Virus record (IMG/VR): IMGVR_UViG_3300042892_000761
Span: 1 to 42,458 of that record
Source of the DNA: a virus
Direction: 5' to 3' (one strand)
Length of the DNA stretch: 42,458 nt
Part shown: piece after piece, positions 24,240 to 31,037 of the stretch
Position numbering within the stretch: position 1 is the first letter of the stretch
Layout: the number at the start of each line of letters is the position of its first letter
Position numbers and translations under genes: made by a program
The notes under the pieces: model-generated
The model's database searches: none
What the model saw: only the letters and a program-made list of their open reading frames with translations
Told to the model about the DNA's origin: nothing

Positions 24240-24437
24240 ATGACAGACGGTATTAACACCACAGGATTTACAGATCCAAAGATTACTCCAACCTCACCTT
24301 GGGGTACAGAATCTTATACAGAAGCACCAGCAGCAGCATTTCCTGCAGCAGACAAGTCTTCACAAGGTCCAGCAGGAACCACTAATAAAATGGTTCACAC
24401 TGCAGCAGAAACATCAGCATTCGGTACAGGTAACTAA
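24240..24437 (+). CDS. Low-complexity hypothetical protein, 65 aa
   Basis: Rich in Thr, Ala, Pro and Gly (TDPKITPTSPWGTESYTEAPAAAF), probably largely disordered. It has one of the best-organised promoters and Shine-Dalgarnos in the window, so an abundant, possibly virion-associated product is plausible. It heads a three-gene cluster. Confidence 0.65.
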   Translation: MTDGINTTGFTDPKITPTSPWGTESYTEAPAAAFPAADKSSQGPAGTTNKMVHTAAETSAFGTGN

Positions 24438-24438
24438 C

Positions 24439-24624
24439 ATGTGCGAAATGTGTGGTTGCGGTTCGCAAGCATTCATGGGTGCAGAAATGCCTAACCAAAA
24501 TGTTTATGATGTAGGGCCAGGACAATTAAACTCACCAGACATGTTCGAAACAGATTCTCAAGACACCCTTGGAACTGCAACAGAACTTCCACTTACAAGT
24601 GCACCTCAAGTAAGGATGGATTAA
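24439..24624 (+). CDS. Cys-rich N-terminus hypothetical protein, 61 aa
   Basis: Opens MCEMCGCGSQ, a compact CxxCxC cluster, followed by a low-complexity Asn/Asp/Pro-rich tail. It overlaps the next gene (TAATG). Unknown function, perhaps a small metal-binding virion or assembly protein. Confidence 0.6.
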   Translation: MCEMCGCGSQAFMGAEMPNQNVYDVGPGQLNSPDMFETDSQDTLGTATELPLTSAPQVRMD

Positions 24625-24815
24625 TGTCCGAAGACGGTACAGGCATGACTCCACCTCCAGCAGCAGGATCTGCATCTGGAGCTGTAACAAGTCGTGAGGC
24701 AACTAAGAAACATCCACGTCAAGGCTTAGTGGTAGATCGTAATAGACATGGTATTCGTAGAGAAACCAGTCTAACGCCAAAACCACCAAAGAAAACTGGA
24801 CGTAAGAAAGTATAA
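24624..24815 (+). CDS. Basic low-complexity protein, 63 aa
   Basis: Starts acidic and Pro/Gly-rich, ends strongly basic (RNRHGIRRETSLTPKPPKKTGRKKV). Third gene of the 24240 cluster, closed by a terminator. Function unknown; the tail could bind DNA. Confidence 0.6.
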   Translation: MSEDGTGMTPPPAAGSASGAVTSREATKKHPRQGLVVDRNRHGIRRETSLTPKPPKKTGRKKV

Positions 24816-24832
24816 TTAAATAGTGATGATTT

Positions 24833-24869
24833 GTCCCGCTAATTCTTTTGGCGGGGCATTTCATTTTAG
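24833..24869 (+). terminator. Probable rho-independent terminator
   Basis: GTCCCGC (24833-24839) pairs with GCGGGGC (24851-24857), one G-T pair, followed by ATTTCATTTT. Ends the 24240 cluster. Confidence 0.7.
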
Positions 24870-24877
24870 GGGCATTT

Positions 24878-24976
24878 ATGTGTAAAAGAATAATAGATGA
24901 TGTGTTTAGAACAGACATTCATAAAGACATAGATGATGCGGTAGATAAAATACTGGAACTAGATGCCTTTATCTAA
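24878..24976 (+). CDS. Acidic microprotein, 32 aa
   Basis: MCKRIIDDVFRTD then an amphipathic helix DIDDAVDKILEL. Start follows TTTTAGGGG. It overlaps the HTH gene by 14 bases. Function unknown. Confidence 0.5.
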   Translation: MCKRIIDDVFRTDIHKDIDDAVDKILELDAFI

Positions 24977-25130
24977 TCATACAAATAAAGAATGGTTATA
25001 CGATCAGTATGTAATTAAAGAAAAATCGGTTACAGAGATAGCAGAACATTGTAAGGTAACTAGAGAATCTGTTATATTCTCATTAGATAAGTTTGAGATA
25101 TATCGCAATTGGAAAAGGCCTAGAAAATAG
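24963..25130 (+). CDS. Small helix-turn-helix protein, 55 aa (paralogue of 6515 gene)
   Basis: HTH at KSVTEIAEHCKVTRESVIFSL (about residues 21-41), preceded by NKEWLYDQYVIK. Compared with the 48-aa product at 6515 it shares KEW, a Y at the same spacing, VTEIA, and the same overall frame, so the two are diverged paralogues. A basic tail (RNWKRPRK) follows. Possibly a regulator of the adjacent groES promoter. Confidence 0.7.
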   Translation: MPLSNHTNKEWLYDQYVIKEKSVTEIAEHCKVTRESVIFSLDKFEIYRNWKRPRK

Positions 25131-25159
25131 TTGACGAAAACTATTCTATTTAGTAGAAT
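25131..25159 (+). promoter_or_regulatory. Promoter of groES
   Basis: TTGACG, 17 bases, TAGAAT, beginning right after the HTH gene stop. AGAAAAGAG serves as Shine-Dalgarno for the start at 25186. Confidence 0.7.
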
Positions 25160-25185
25160 ATAATACTATACAGAAAAGAGATGAT

Positions 25186-25482
25186 ATGATTAAGCCATTA
25201 GGAAATATGCTTTTAATTACAAAAATAGATTCTGGAGAAAAAACTACAAAAGGTGGTCTAGTTATATCTTCAGTTATTTCTGATACTGGACCAAAGACAG
25301 GGATAGTAGTGTCTAAGGGTGAAGGGGAATCTAACTATAAAGGTGAAATTATTCCTATTAATAATATAAATGTTGGCGATACAGTTTATTATCCAGAACA
25401 TAGTGGAACGGATATGGAAGATGAAGAAGGAAACAAATACCTTCTGATTAACTGTAAAAACATATTAGCTTTAAAGGAATAA
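25186..25482 (+). CDS. groES: GroES-like co-chaperonin
   Basis: 98 aa co-chaperonin 10. It begins IKPLGNMLLITKID (the normal I-x-PLxDRVLVK strand), has the mobile loop EKTTKGGLVISS (about residues 18-29) and ends DEEGNKYLLINCKNILALKE, the usual Y-x-I-x-x-x-x-ILA ending. No GroEL is encoded here, so it should pair with the host GroEL, as T4 gp31 does (established for T4), perhaps to fold the capsid protein. Confidence 0.9.
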   Translation: MIKPLGNMLLITKIDSGEKTTKGGLVISSVISDTGPKTGIVVSKGEGESNYKGEIIPINNINVGDTVYYPEHSGTDMEDEEGNKYLLINCKNILALKE

Positions 25483-25487
25483 TATAA

Positions 25488-25664
25488 ATGACTACACATG
25501 TTGCTAATAAAAAGATTAAGTTGGCTTCGTTTGACTTCTTTGCTGAAGAGTGGAGTGGCAATTGTGGTGCCTGCTACAAGGACTTCTATGCCCCTACAAA
25601 GGGCGCATACACGGTACAGAGACAAATGCATACCCATTCAAATGAATGCTTGGGAGGCTGGTAA
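25488..25664 (+). CDS. Putative zinc-binding protein, 58 aa
   Basis: GNCGACYKDFYAP gives a CxxC and THSNEC adds His/Cys ligands about 22 residues later. Five bases after groES with AAAGGAAT Shine-Dalgarno, so probably co-transcribed with it. Overlaps the next start (TAATG). Unknown function. Confidence 0.65.
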   Translation: MTTHVANKKIKLASFDFFAEEWSGNCGACYKDFYAPTKGAYTVQRQMHTHSNECLGGW

Positions 25665-25876
25665 TGGCATGGTCATGGATACTAGCGGCAATAGGTGTTA
25701 CAGGCATCTACTTTGTAGGTCGTAAAAATAGGTGGGCATGGTTATGGCTCATATTCAACGAATGCTTATGGATTATTTACGCAGTGGCTACTAATCAATA
25801 CGGTTTTATATTTGCCGCTGTTGCGTATACCGCCGTTTACATCAAATCCTTTTTACATTGGAGAAAAGATGCTTAG
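25664..25876 (+). CDS. Small polytopic membrane protein, 70 aa
   Basis: Three hydrophobic stretches (about residues 2-15, 24-40, 46-63) rich in Trp, with NRWAWLWLIFNECLWIIYAVATNQYGFIF; this resembles the repeat unit of PnuC/SemiSWEET-sized transporters, but the match is loose. The ATG at 25664 overlaps the upstream TAA. Confidence 0.65.
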   Translation: MAWSWILAAIGVTGIYFVGRKNRWAWLWLIFNECLWIIYAVATNQYGFIFAAVAYTAVYIKSFLHWRKDA

Positions 25877-26108
25877 GCAAAAAGCTACTGCTCGTAATGA
25901 TAGAAATGAACCAAGCTTATTCGGTGTAGGTAAAACTATGGGCAAAAAAATAAAAGGTAAACGAAAGCCGATCAAAGCAAATGTTGTAATGCGTGTGGGA
26001 GGCAGAAAAGTATCCGCATCACCTAAGAATAGAACTAAATATAAATTTCCAGTAATTGTGACCACAATTAGTGAAGCGAAAAGTGCGGCGGGAGAGACAA
26101 CTCATTAA
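25869..26108 (+). CDS. Basic hypothetical protein, 79 aa
   Basis: Lys/Arg-rich N-terminal two-thirds (GKKIKGKRKPIKANVVMRVGGRKV), likely nucleic-acid binding or ribosomal-like. ATG after GGAGAAAAG, overlapping the membrane protein gene by eight bases. Family not recognised. Confidence 0.6.
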   Translation: MLRQKATARNDRNEPSLFGVGKTMGKKIKGKRKPIKANVVMRVGGRKVSASPKNRTKYKFPVIVTTISEAKSAAGETTH

Positions 26109-26262
26109 CTCTGATGAATTTGATCGTGAATTTGATCTAGATGTAATGCTAGAAGCATGGAGGGTAGATCCTAAAACTCAGGAACTACTTAGTAGATTAG
26201 GATCGGATTATGATGAAAACGGCATCCCATATTGGGAACTTAATGAAGGTGGGAAAAAATGA
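26071..26262 (+). CDS. Hypothetical protein, 63 aa
   Basis: GTG start inside the previous gene; basic N-terminus (KRKVRRERQ) then an acidic body with FDREFDLDVMLEAWRVDPKTQELLSRLG. It overlaps the next gene (ATGA). Start choice is uncertain. Function unknown. Confidence 0.55.
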   Translation: MKRKVRRERQLINSDEFDREFDLDVMLEAWRVDPKTQELLSRLGSDYDENGIPYWELNEGGKK

Positions 26263-26480
26263 TAGATAGATTGGTTAGATTCCTTCTTGGATGGGGAACT
26301 TTAAGAGTAGCTTTATTTGATGAAGTACACATGTATGATCTAATTGCTGAAAGATTAAAAGAAGACGCAGTGTATAATGTTTGGCGGGATTCAGATGGCT
26401 GGCGTTCCTGGGAATATGATGAAGATCTAAATAGATACATATTTAATGATGTTCCCAGAGATACTATGTTGGAGATATAA
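26259..26480 (+). CDS. Hypothetical Trp-rich protein, 73 aa
   Basis: Soluble, with WRDSDGWRSWEYDEDLNRYIF near the C-terminus. GGTGGGAA precedes the start. Overlaps both neighbours. Family not recognised. Confidence 0.6.
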   Translation: MIDRLVRFLLGWGTLRVALFDEVHMYDLIAERLKEDAVYNVWRDSDGWRSWEYDEDLNRYIFNDVPRDTMLEI

Positions 26481-26623
26481 TGTCTCAATATATGAGATGT
26501 AAAATATGTGGTGAAGTTAACACCCTATATCTATATGTTAATTCATTTAAAGATATATATAGTCTATGTACTAAATGCAATGAGATAGCCCACCACATAG
26601 ATCAAAGAACGGAAATGGTATAA
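26480..26623 (+). CDS. Zinc-ribbon microprotein, 47 aa
   Basis: Two Cys pairs, CKIC (about residues 7-10) and CTKC (about 30-33), followed by AHH. The stop codon TAA is part of the next gene's -10 box. Confidence 0.65.
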   Translation: MSQYMRCKICGEVNTLYLYVNSFKDIYSLCTKCNEIAHHIDQRTEMV

Positions 26624-26624
26624 T
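26619..26624 (+). promoter_or_regulatory. -10 box of leaderless GTG gene at 26631
   Basis: GGTATAAT, six bases before GTG, no Shine-Dalgarno; shares bases with the upstream stop codon. Confidence 0.5.
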
Positions 26625-26630
26625 AGTTCT

Positions 26631-27308
26631 GTGAGCGAAAAAACAGGATATAAGCCAACTTCAGGAATGCAGTCTGCTGCACGTAGAGCAATTAAGCTAA
26701 AAGAGCAGGGTAAAGCTAAAGGTGCAGGAACTGCTGTAGGATGGACTAGAGCTGGTCAATTGGCTAGAGGCGAAACTTTAAGCCTATCTACTGTTAAAAG
26801 AATGTATTCTTATTTTTCTCGTCATGAAGTAGATAAGCAAGGTAAAGATTGGGATAACGCAGAGAGTCCTTCAAATGGCAAGATCATGTGGCTTGCTTGG
26901 GGCGGGGATGCAGGATTTTCTTGGTCTAAAAAAATAGTTAATAGGGAGAAAACAATGAAAAAGAATTTAGAATTAAACGAGATTGTAGAAGAGATTAAAG
27001 ATATGTTAGACGATGTAGTCAACCCTATCACTAAATCAATTGAAATTGAAGACGATGTAGAAAAAGCTGAGCATATGGAAGACACTGAAGAACTTTCAGA
27101 TGAAGACGTATCTAAAAACTATATCTCAGATGATGAGCACTTAGATAAGTGGAACAATATGGAAAAGGCTTGCTGGAGTGGATATAAGCAGGTAGGCATG
27201 AAAGATAAGAATGGCAAGCAAGTACCTAATTGCGTACCTGTAAATAAATCAACTGGTGAACCAGAAGAACCAAAGCCATCATGGGGATTTTTCAGCGGGA
27301 ATAAGTAG
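26631..27308 (+). CDS. Conserved phage protein, 225 aa (possible head-assembly relative)
   Basis: Residues about 10-95 (AARRAIKLKEQGKAKGAGTAVGWTRAGQLA ... LSLSTVKRMYSYFSRHEVD ... GKIMWLAWGGDAG) match a module I recall from many tailed phages, often fused to prohead protease or structural proteins. The middle is an acidic coiled coil. Near the C-terminus, CWSGYKQVGMKDKNGKQVPNCVP is a second recurrent phage motif. Exact role not established. Leaderless GTG start. Confidence 0.65.
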   Translation: MSEKTGYKPTSGMQSAARRAIKLKEQGKAKGAGTAVGWTRAGQLARGETLSLSTVKRMYSYFSRHEVDKQGKDWDNAESPSNGKIMWLAWGGDAGFSWSKKIVNREKTMKKNLELNEIVEEIKDMLDDVVNPITKSIEIEDDVEKAEHMEDTEELSDEDVSKNYISDDEHLDKWNNMEKACWSGYKQVGMKDKNGKQVPNCVPVNKSTGEPEEPKPSWGFFSGNK

Positions 27309-27309
27309 T

Positions 27310-27405
27310 ATGGGTATTCTAGATAACCTTGAAGCCTATCTATCAATAGAGCTAGACAATATAGATCTACAAGAAAATATCGATAAAGAAGATATAGCAG
27401 AATAA
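27310..27405 (+). CDS. Acidic microprotein, 31 aa
   Basis: MGILDNLEAYLSIELDNID then an acidic tail, one amphipathic helix. It overlaps the previous gene's stop region (TAGTATG). Real expression is uncertain. Confidence 0.45.
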   Translation: MGILDNLEAYLSIELDNIDLQENIDKEDIAE

Positions 27406-27412
27406 TCATAAA

Positions 27413-28081
27413 TTGATACCTTTACTTGCCATACCAGTGTTGAATAGATATGACTTGCTGGATAAAAATTTAGAATTAATAGACTTCCCTATTAAGGAAA
27501 TTTTAATAATTAACAACGGCCCAGAAGCATATACGCCTAAAAGAAAAGATTTAAATATTAGGGTATTAAACCTGCCATCAAACCTAGGTATGTCTGGCTC
27601 CTGGAATTTAACCATTAAACTATATCCTCATGAAAAGTATTGGCTATTTTCTTCTGCGGATACACACTGGACTCCTGGTTCACTAAAGAAGTTTTATGAT
27701 AATAGCGGTGAATCTAAAATGATATCATCAACTGAAGGATTTAGCTGCTTTTCCCTTGGTGAAAATGTTGTAAGAAAAATCGGACTTTTTGATGAAAAAT
27801 TTTACCCTTATGTACATGAAGATGATGATTATCGTGAAAGATTACAACGTTTAATTAAAAGAGATGGCTCTACAGGATTGGAATATCATCATAATTTTGT
27901 AGAAGTTATAACTCCATCTGGACGGGCACAAACCATAGAAAGTGACGAAAATCTTAAAAATAGATATTCTATGACACTAAAAAAAAATAAAGAATACTAT
28001 TTACTTAAAGAGTCTGAAGATTTTTTAAATATGGGCTACTGGGATATAGATGTTAGAAGATCACAGGAATGGCTAATATAA
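27413..28081 (+). CDS. GT2-like glycosyltransferase
   Basis: 222 aa GT-A fold transferase. Visible: PVLNRYDLLDKNL (nucleotide-binding start), ILIINNGP, LNLPSNLGMSGSWN, LFSSADTHW in the DXD position (degenerate SAD), and PYVHEDDDYRERL (about residues 139-152) as catalytic acid region. TTG start; no better ATG nearby keeps the first strand. It is separate from the glycosyltransferase at 6658 and may decorate virion or cell-surface components. Confidence 0.8.
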   Translation: MIPLLAIPVLNRYDLLDKNLELIDFPIKEILIINNGPEAYTPKRKDLNIRVLNLPSNLGMSGSWNLTIKLYPHEKYWLFSSADTHWTPGSLKKFYDNSGESKMISSTEGFSCFSLGENVVRKIGLFDEKFYPYVHEDDDYRERLQRLIKRDGSTGLEYHHNFVEVITPSGRAQTIESDENLKNRYSMTLKKNKEYYLLKESEDFLNMGYWDIDVRRSQEWLI

Positions 28082-28128
28082 TACATATTGATCGCAATTA
28101 GTGAAATCGCCGAGTAGAAGACATTTGG

Positions 28129-28158
28129 TTGACTAGAATGATACTAATATAGTAGAAT
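28129..28158 (+). promoter_or_regulatory. Leaderless promoter of gene at 28165
   Basis: TTGACT, 18 bases, TAGAAT, then six bases to the ATG; no Shine-Dalgarno. Confidence 0.65.
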
Positions 28159-28164
28159 ATAGAC

Positions 28165-28386
28165 ATGATGCTATTTCATGATATAGAGGAATATGTTCCT
28201 AAATTTAAAGCGGGACCTAATAATGGTAGAAACTCTAAGAGACTTGAAACAAACTTTAGATTTGATCCTATGCCTTTTAAATGGACCATATATAGCGATG
28301 GTGAGATAATCACATATGGCTATTGTCATAGCAGACTGCAAGCAGAAGAAACTCTCACAAAAGAGCTAAGAGTTAGGTCAAAATAA
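28165..28386 (+). CDS. Hypothetical protein, 73 aa
   Basis: Small soluble protein; the C-terminal WTIYSDGEIITYGYCHSRLQAEETLTKEL looks like a strand-strand-helix unit. Tandem ATG start. No recognised family. Confidence 0.6.
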   Translation: MMLFHDIEEYVPKFKAGPNNGRNSKRLETNFRFDPMPFKWTIYSDGEIITYGYCHSRLQAEETLTKELRVRSK

Positions 28387-28405
28387 AACGGGGTAATCCA
28401 ATAAA

Positions 28406-28414
28406 TGCTATACT
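28406..28414 (+). promoter_or_regulatory. Extended -10 promoter before gene at 28442
   Basis: TGCTATACT, third example of the AATGCTATA(A/C)T core; AAAGGAA lies upstream of the start. Confidence 0.55.
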
Positions 28415-28441
28415 ATACATATAGTAGATAAAGGAATCTGT

Positions 28442-28624
28442 ATGACAAGACCAATGTGTAGTAAATGCTCAATAGAAACAAATAAAGCTCAATGGGCTAA
28501 TTACCCTCATATGATGGATATGTGCAAGATGTGCAAATCCTTCCAAGATGCCATATATAAGACAATAGAAGATCATACTAAGCTCTTGGATAATGCTGCA
28601 CAAATTGGCAAAGATACACCCTAA
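28442..28624 (+). CDS. Zinc-ribbon protein, 60 aa
   Basis: CSKC (about residues 6-9) and CKMC (about 28-31) form a probable zinc knuckle, followed by a helix. Last + strand gene of the left arm. Confidence 0.65.
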   Translation: MTRPMCSKCSIETNKAQWANYPHMMDMCKMCKSFQDAIYKTIEDHTKLLDNAAQIGKDTP

Positions 28625-28658
28625 CTCCTATATCCCCCCGATATTAAACATGTCTCAG

Positions 28659-28680
28659 AAGGCCTCTGAAGGCCTTATTT
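28659..28680 (+). terminator. Hairpin terminator at the end of the left arm
   Basis: AAGGCCT-CTGA-AGGCCTT, a perfect 7-bp stem with a 4-nt loop, followed by ATTT. Symmetric enough to work in both directions. Confidence 0.6.
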
Positions 28681-29057
28681 GACCTATTCTATAGAGAATC
28701 ATAAAAGAATATTACTATCGATACTAGGCTAATTACTATAGATATATCGACAAATACATATATGTATTATTGAGCGTATCCCCGAATGTAACGTAATGTT
28801 ATAATCCATATGGCCTATCTACTATATTTTCAGGGATTTGTCAATAGCTCTCGTAAATGGCATATTTGGCCCATATTGTCAATAGACATTTGGCATAAAA
28901 ATGTCCAATTATTCTGACATATTTTGGCTATATTATGCTAGATTTAATATACATTCTATATAGAAACATATAGATTTGTCGACATTTATATAGATATTTC
29001 AGGGATTTTTTTAGCTTGGTCGTAAATAGAAAAAATGGCCCTTAAGCCCACACAAAA

Positions 29058-29089
29058 ATATCCACAGGCTGTGGATAACCTGTGGATAT
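29058..29089 (+). repeat. DnaA-box cluster in an inverted repeat
   Basis: ATATCCACAGG (29058-29068) and CCTGTGGATAT (29079-29089) are inverted arms around a central TGTGGATAA (29070-29078), the exact complement of the DnaA box TTATCCACA. Three boxes in 32 bases next to AT-rich DNA resemble a DnaA-dependent origin. Confidence 0.65.
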
Positions 29090-29155
29090 CTAGGGCTATA
29101 TATCTAGAGTGATACTTAGATCTATTTGATCTGTTCGGTCTGATATATAATTAAT

Positions 29156-29464
29156 CTAATTGATGAATCCAAATGGGATACTCATCTGTGTTTCTGCTAT
29201 AGGGTTTTTATGGACTGCTATTACTTCCGCCAAATGTGAACTTAGTAATAAACCTTCTGAGGTTTTATTTAAGTCCCACTCGATTTTGAATCTCGTATCT
29301 TGATACTCGATTATGTGAGTCATTAACTCAACTAATCTGTCTTGTGTGTATAATGATTGTTCATTTACTATTAGATTAGCAAAGACAGCAGGATTGAAAT
29401 TGTGATTGTTCATTAGTTCCGCCAACTGTTCTGCTATTTTTTGTTCAGGTACTTTTCTAGCCAT
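29156..29464 (-). CDS. Hypothetical helical protein, 102 aa
   Basis: Basic start (MARKVPEQKIAEQLAELM) and a mostly helical body ending MSIPFGFIN. Last transcribed gene of the right arm, next to the candidate origin. No recognised family. Confidence 0.7.
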   Translation of the reverse strand: MARKVPEQKIAEQLAELMNNHNFNPAVFANLIVNEQSLYTQDRLVELMTHIIEYQDTRFKIEWDLNKTSEGLLLSSHLAEVIAVHKNPIAETQMSIPFGFIN

Positions 29465-29490
29465 TTTTATCTCCGCCTCTTTAACTGTTG

Positions 29491-29519
29491 ATTATACCAA
29501 AATATGTGAGGAGAGTCAA
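29491..29519 (-). promoter_or_regulatory. Consensus promoter of the gene ending at 29156
   Basis: TTGACT, 17 bases, TATAAT read on the minus strand. It lacks the TGTCAG element used by most right-arm promoters. Confidence 0.75.
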
Positions 29520-29552
29520 TACTTCCCAGTTCTCGACTCTCCTCAACCCTAT

Positions 29553-29702
29553 TTACTTGGCCTTTTTAACAGGCTGCTCTGCGGTGAATGTGAGACCCTT
29601 TTGTTCCGCCTCTAGTAGTGCTACCTTGGCCGCTCCAGAGAATCGACCACGAACGCCTACGGTAATGCCCTGAGCTTTTAGATATTCACGCTTTGTTGTC
29701 AT
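29553..29702 (-). CDS. Lsr2 C-terminal-domain-like mini-protein, 49 aa
   Basis: MTTKREYLKAQGITVGVRGRFSGAAKVAL resembles the C-terminal DNA-binding domain of Lsr2, the actinobacterial H-NS analogue: helix, then the RGR AT-hook-like motif (about residues 18-20), then helix. It lacks the Lsr2 oligomerisation domain, so it might compete with host Lsr2 on AT-rich phage DNA. Assignment is by motif. Confidence 0.55.
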   Translation of the reverse strand: MTTKREYLKAQGITVGVRGRFSGAAKVALLEAEQKGLTFTAEQPVKKAK

Positions 29703-29729
29703 TTTTGTCCCCTTTCAAGAGATCTATTT

Positions 29730-29758
29730 ATTATATAACATTTACAAGAATTTGTAAA
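29730..29758 (-). promoter_or_regulatory. Promoter of the Lsr2-like gene
   Basis: TTTACA, 17 bases, TATAAT on the minus strand. The palindrome TTTACAAGAATTTGTAAA covers the -35 region and may be an operator. Confidence 0.7.
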
Positions 29759-29764
29759 TGGGTC

Positions 29765-30070
29765 CTACTCTTCTTCTTCATCTTCCTCAACCAAAGGATC
29801 TGAAATGTATCCCCGATTAGCCATCCATTCTAAAACATCTTCTTGGTGTTGCTCAGCGCCATACTCTAATGAGAAGCCTGCTCCATTGCTAACGGCATCG
29901 CAGAGGTATAGCCACATGTCATCCTGGGTCACTGTAGCCTTCCAGTCAGGGTCGTCTAGGATGTTATTAATAGTACTCCATGTCCATAGCCATACCAAGG
30001 ATAGACCAAGGTCGGTGGAATCAAGAATAGATAAGCATTCATTTAGTTTGTCTTTATCATCTAGTTTCAT
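29765..30070 (-). CDS. Hypothetical acidic protein, 101 aa
   Basis: Trp-rich and acidic (LVWLWTWSTINNILDDPDW, ending DEEEE). It overlaps the upstream gene by four bases. The WMANRGYI segment suggests a helical fold. Unknown function. Confidence 0.7.
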   Translation of the reverse strand: MKLDDKDKLNECLSILDSTDLGLSLVWLWTWSTINNILDDPDWKATVTQDDMWLYLCDAVSNGAGFSLEYGAEQHQEDVLEWMANRGYISDPLVEEDEEEE

Positions 30071-30411
30071 ACTTCTCCTCCATAGGCATTAATAAACGGT
30101 TCAAATTTAACTGGATGTATGTCTGTAACTGTTTGATTAGTAAAGTCGACAATTACTGTTTGTTCACCTAAATCATAATTATTACCATTGATAGCATATA
30201 TTCCAAAGCCATGTTCGTCTAAGATGTTATCTTGGATTAAATGACTAATCATCATACGAGTTCCATATGATGAATCTTGCCAACGTGCCTTAGCATGTCT
30301 TAGGGCATATGCGATTTCAGGTTGCCAGTATGTTTGTCCCCAATGACTGTATAAGACTACACTTGGTCCGTCCTCTGAATCTTTAAATACAAAGTTAATC
30401 CGTGCTCCCAT
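30067..30411 (-). CDS. Hypothetical protein, 114 aa
   Basis: Starts MGARINFVFKDSEDGPSVVLYSHWGQTYW, a beta-rich sequence that recurs in actinophage proteins of unknown function (from memory), then RMMISHLIQDNILDEHGFGIYAI. Overlaps both neighbours, so it is in the operon driven from 30714 or further upstream. Confidence 0.7.
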   Translation of the reverse strand: MGARINFVFKDSEDGPSVVLYSHWGQTYWQPEIAYALRHAKARWQDSSYGTRMMISHLIQDNILDEHGFGIYAINGNNYDLGEQTVIVDFTNQTVTDIHPVKFEPFINAYGGEV

Positions 30412-30665
30412 TATTTGTCTCCTATCGCAAATGATAAAGCATATGTCAATTGATATACAGTTGTCAAAGCGTCTAAATAACCCATGTGATAATCATCTGA
30501 TTCATCATACTCATCTTCTCCTAATGGTTCACCGTTTTTAGCCGCTTCCCAATTTTGCTCTGCTTCGAGCATTAATGTTTTAAGATGACCGTGCATTATG
30601 TTTAGACCTGATTCGCCAGCATATACTAAATTTTGTAAATACGGCGGTAGCGATAAATCATTCAT
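30411..30665 (-). CDS. Hypothetical protein, 84 aa
   Basis: Helical and acidic; HGHLKTLMLEAEQNWEAAK and a DEYDESDDYHMGYLDAL stretch. Its start directly follows the CAACGAAAGG leader motif, which itself encodes the end of the gene upstream. Unknown function. Confidence 0.7.
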   Translation of the reverse strand: MNDLSLPPYLQNLVYAGESGLNIMHGHLKTLMLEAEQNWEAAKNGEPLGEDEYDESDDYHMGYLDALTTVYQLTYALSFAIGDK

Positions 30666-30865
30666 ACTAGTTCCCTTTCGTTGTAGGAGTTCATTATATC
30701 AGTAGCCACTGACAATAAATGTTCGGTTGCTTCAATTGCTCCTTGAAGATATTCTTTTGTATATCCCTCATGTGTTACTTCATGTTCCTCAATTGCTCCC
30801 ATATCTTGGATTAAAGATAACTTGTGTAATTTCATATACTCTATAAATGTACTAGATCTAGTCAT
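30662..30865 (-). CDS. Hypothetical protein, 67 aa
   Basis: Helical; the last 17 residues (SVATDIMNSYNERELV region) are encoded by the complete promoter cassette of the next gene, so coding and regulatory constraints coincide. The ATG at 30865 is preferred over a TTG two codons upstream. Confidence 0.65.
   Translation of the reverse strand: MTRSSTFIEYMKLHKLSLIQDMGAIEEHEVTHEGYTKEYLQGAIEATEHLLSVATDIMNSYNERELV
30674..30714 (-). promoter_or_regulatory. Right-arm promoter cassette (embedded in a gene)
   Basis: On the minus strand: TGTCAG, 10 bases, TATAAT, then leader CAACGAAAGG at 30674-30683. Entirely within the coding sequence of the 67-aa protein. Confidence 0.75.
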
Positions 30866-31037
30866 TATCAAAGTGCCCTTCTGCTACTAGACCTAATAAG
30901 AAACTAACAGCCTCTTCCAGGTCTTTCTTCAAAGGTTCTTTATCAATTAAATCGGACGGGGTTCTAAGATAGAACAATTTAGCATCATGAATAGCATCTG
31001 TCATTCTATCTATATCATCTTTAGAATAGCCTAACAT
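30858..31037 (-). CDS. Hypothetical protein, 59 aa
   Basis: Helical acidic protein (GYSKDDIDRMTDAIHDAK ... LKKDLEEAVSFLLGL). Good GAGGTGAA Shine-Dalgarno; overlaps its upstream neighbour by one base and its downstream neighbour by eight. Confidence 0.65.
   Translation of the reverse strand: MLGYSKDDIDRMTDAIHDAKLFYLRTPSDLIDKEPLKKDLEEAVSFLLGLVAEGHFDND

Larger units (their letters stand above)
28625..29155 (+). other. Gene-free convergent junction; candidate replication origin
   Basis: 531 bases without a plausible gene, where the + strand left arm and - strand right arm converge. It is very AT-rich (runs such as TATATAGAAACATATAG). It holds a hairpin terminator at its left end, copies of TTGTCAA near 28839 and 28878, the TTTCAGGGATTT motif (28830 and 28998 regions) shared with right-arm intergenic modules, and three adjacent DnaA-box-like sequences at 29058-29089. 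Origin is inferred from these features. Confidence 0.5.
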
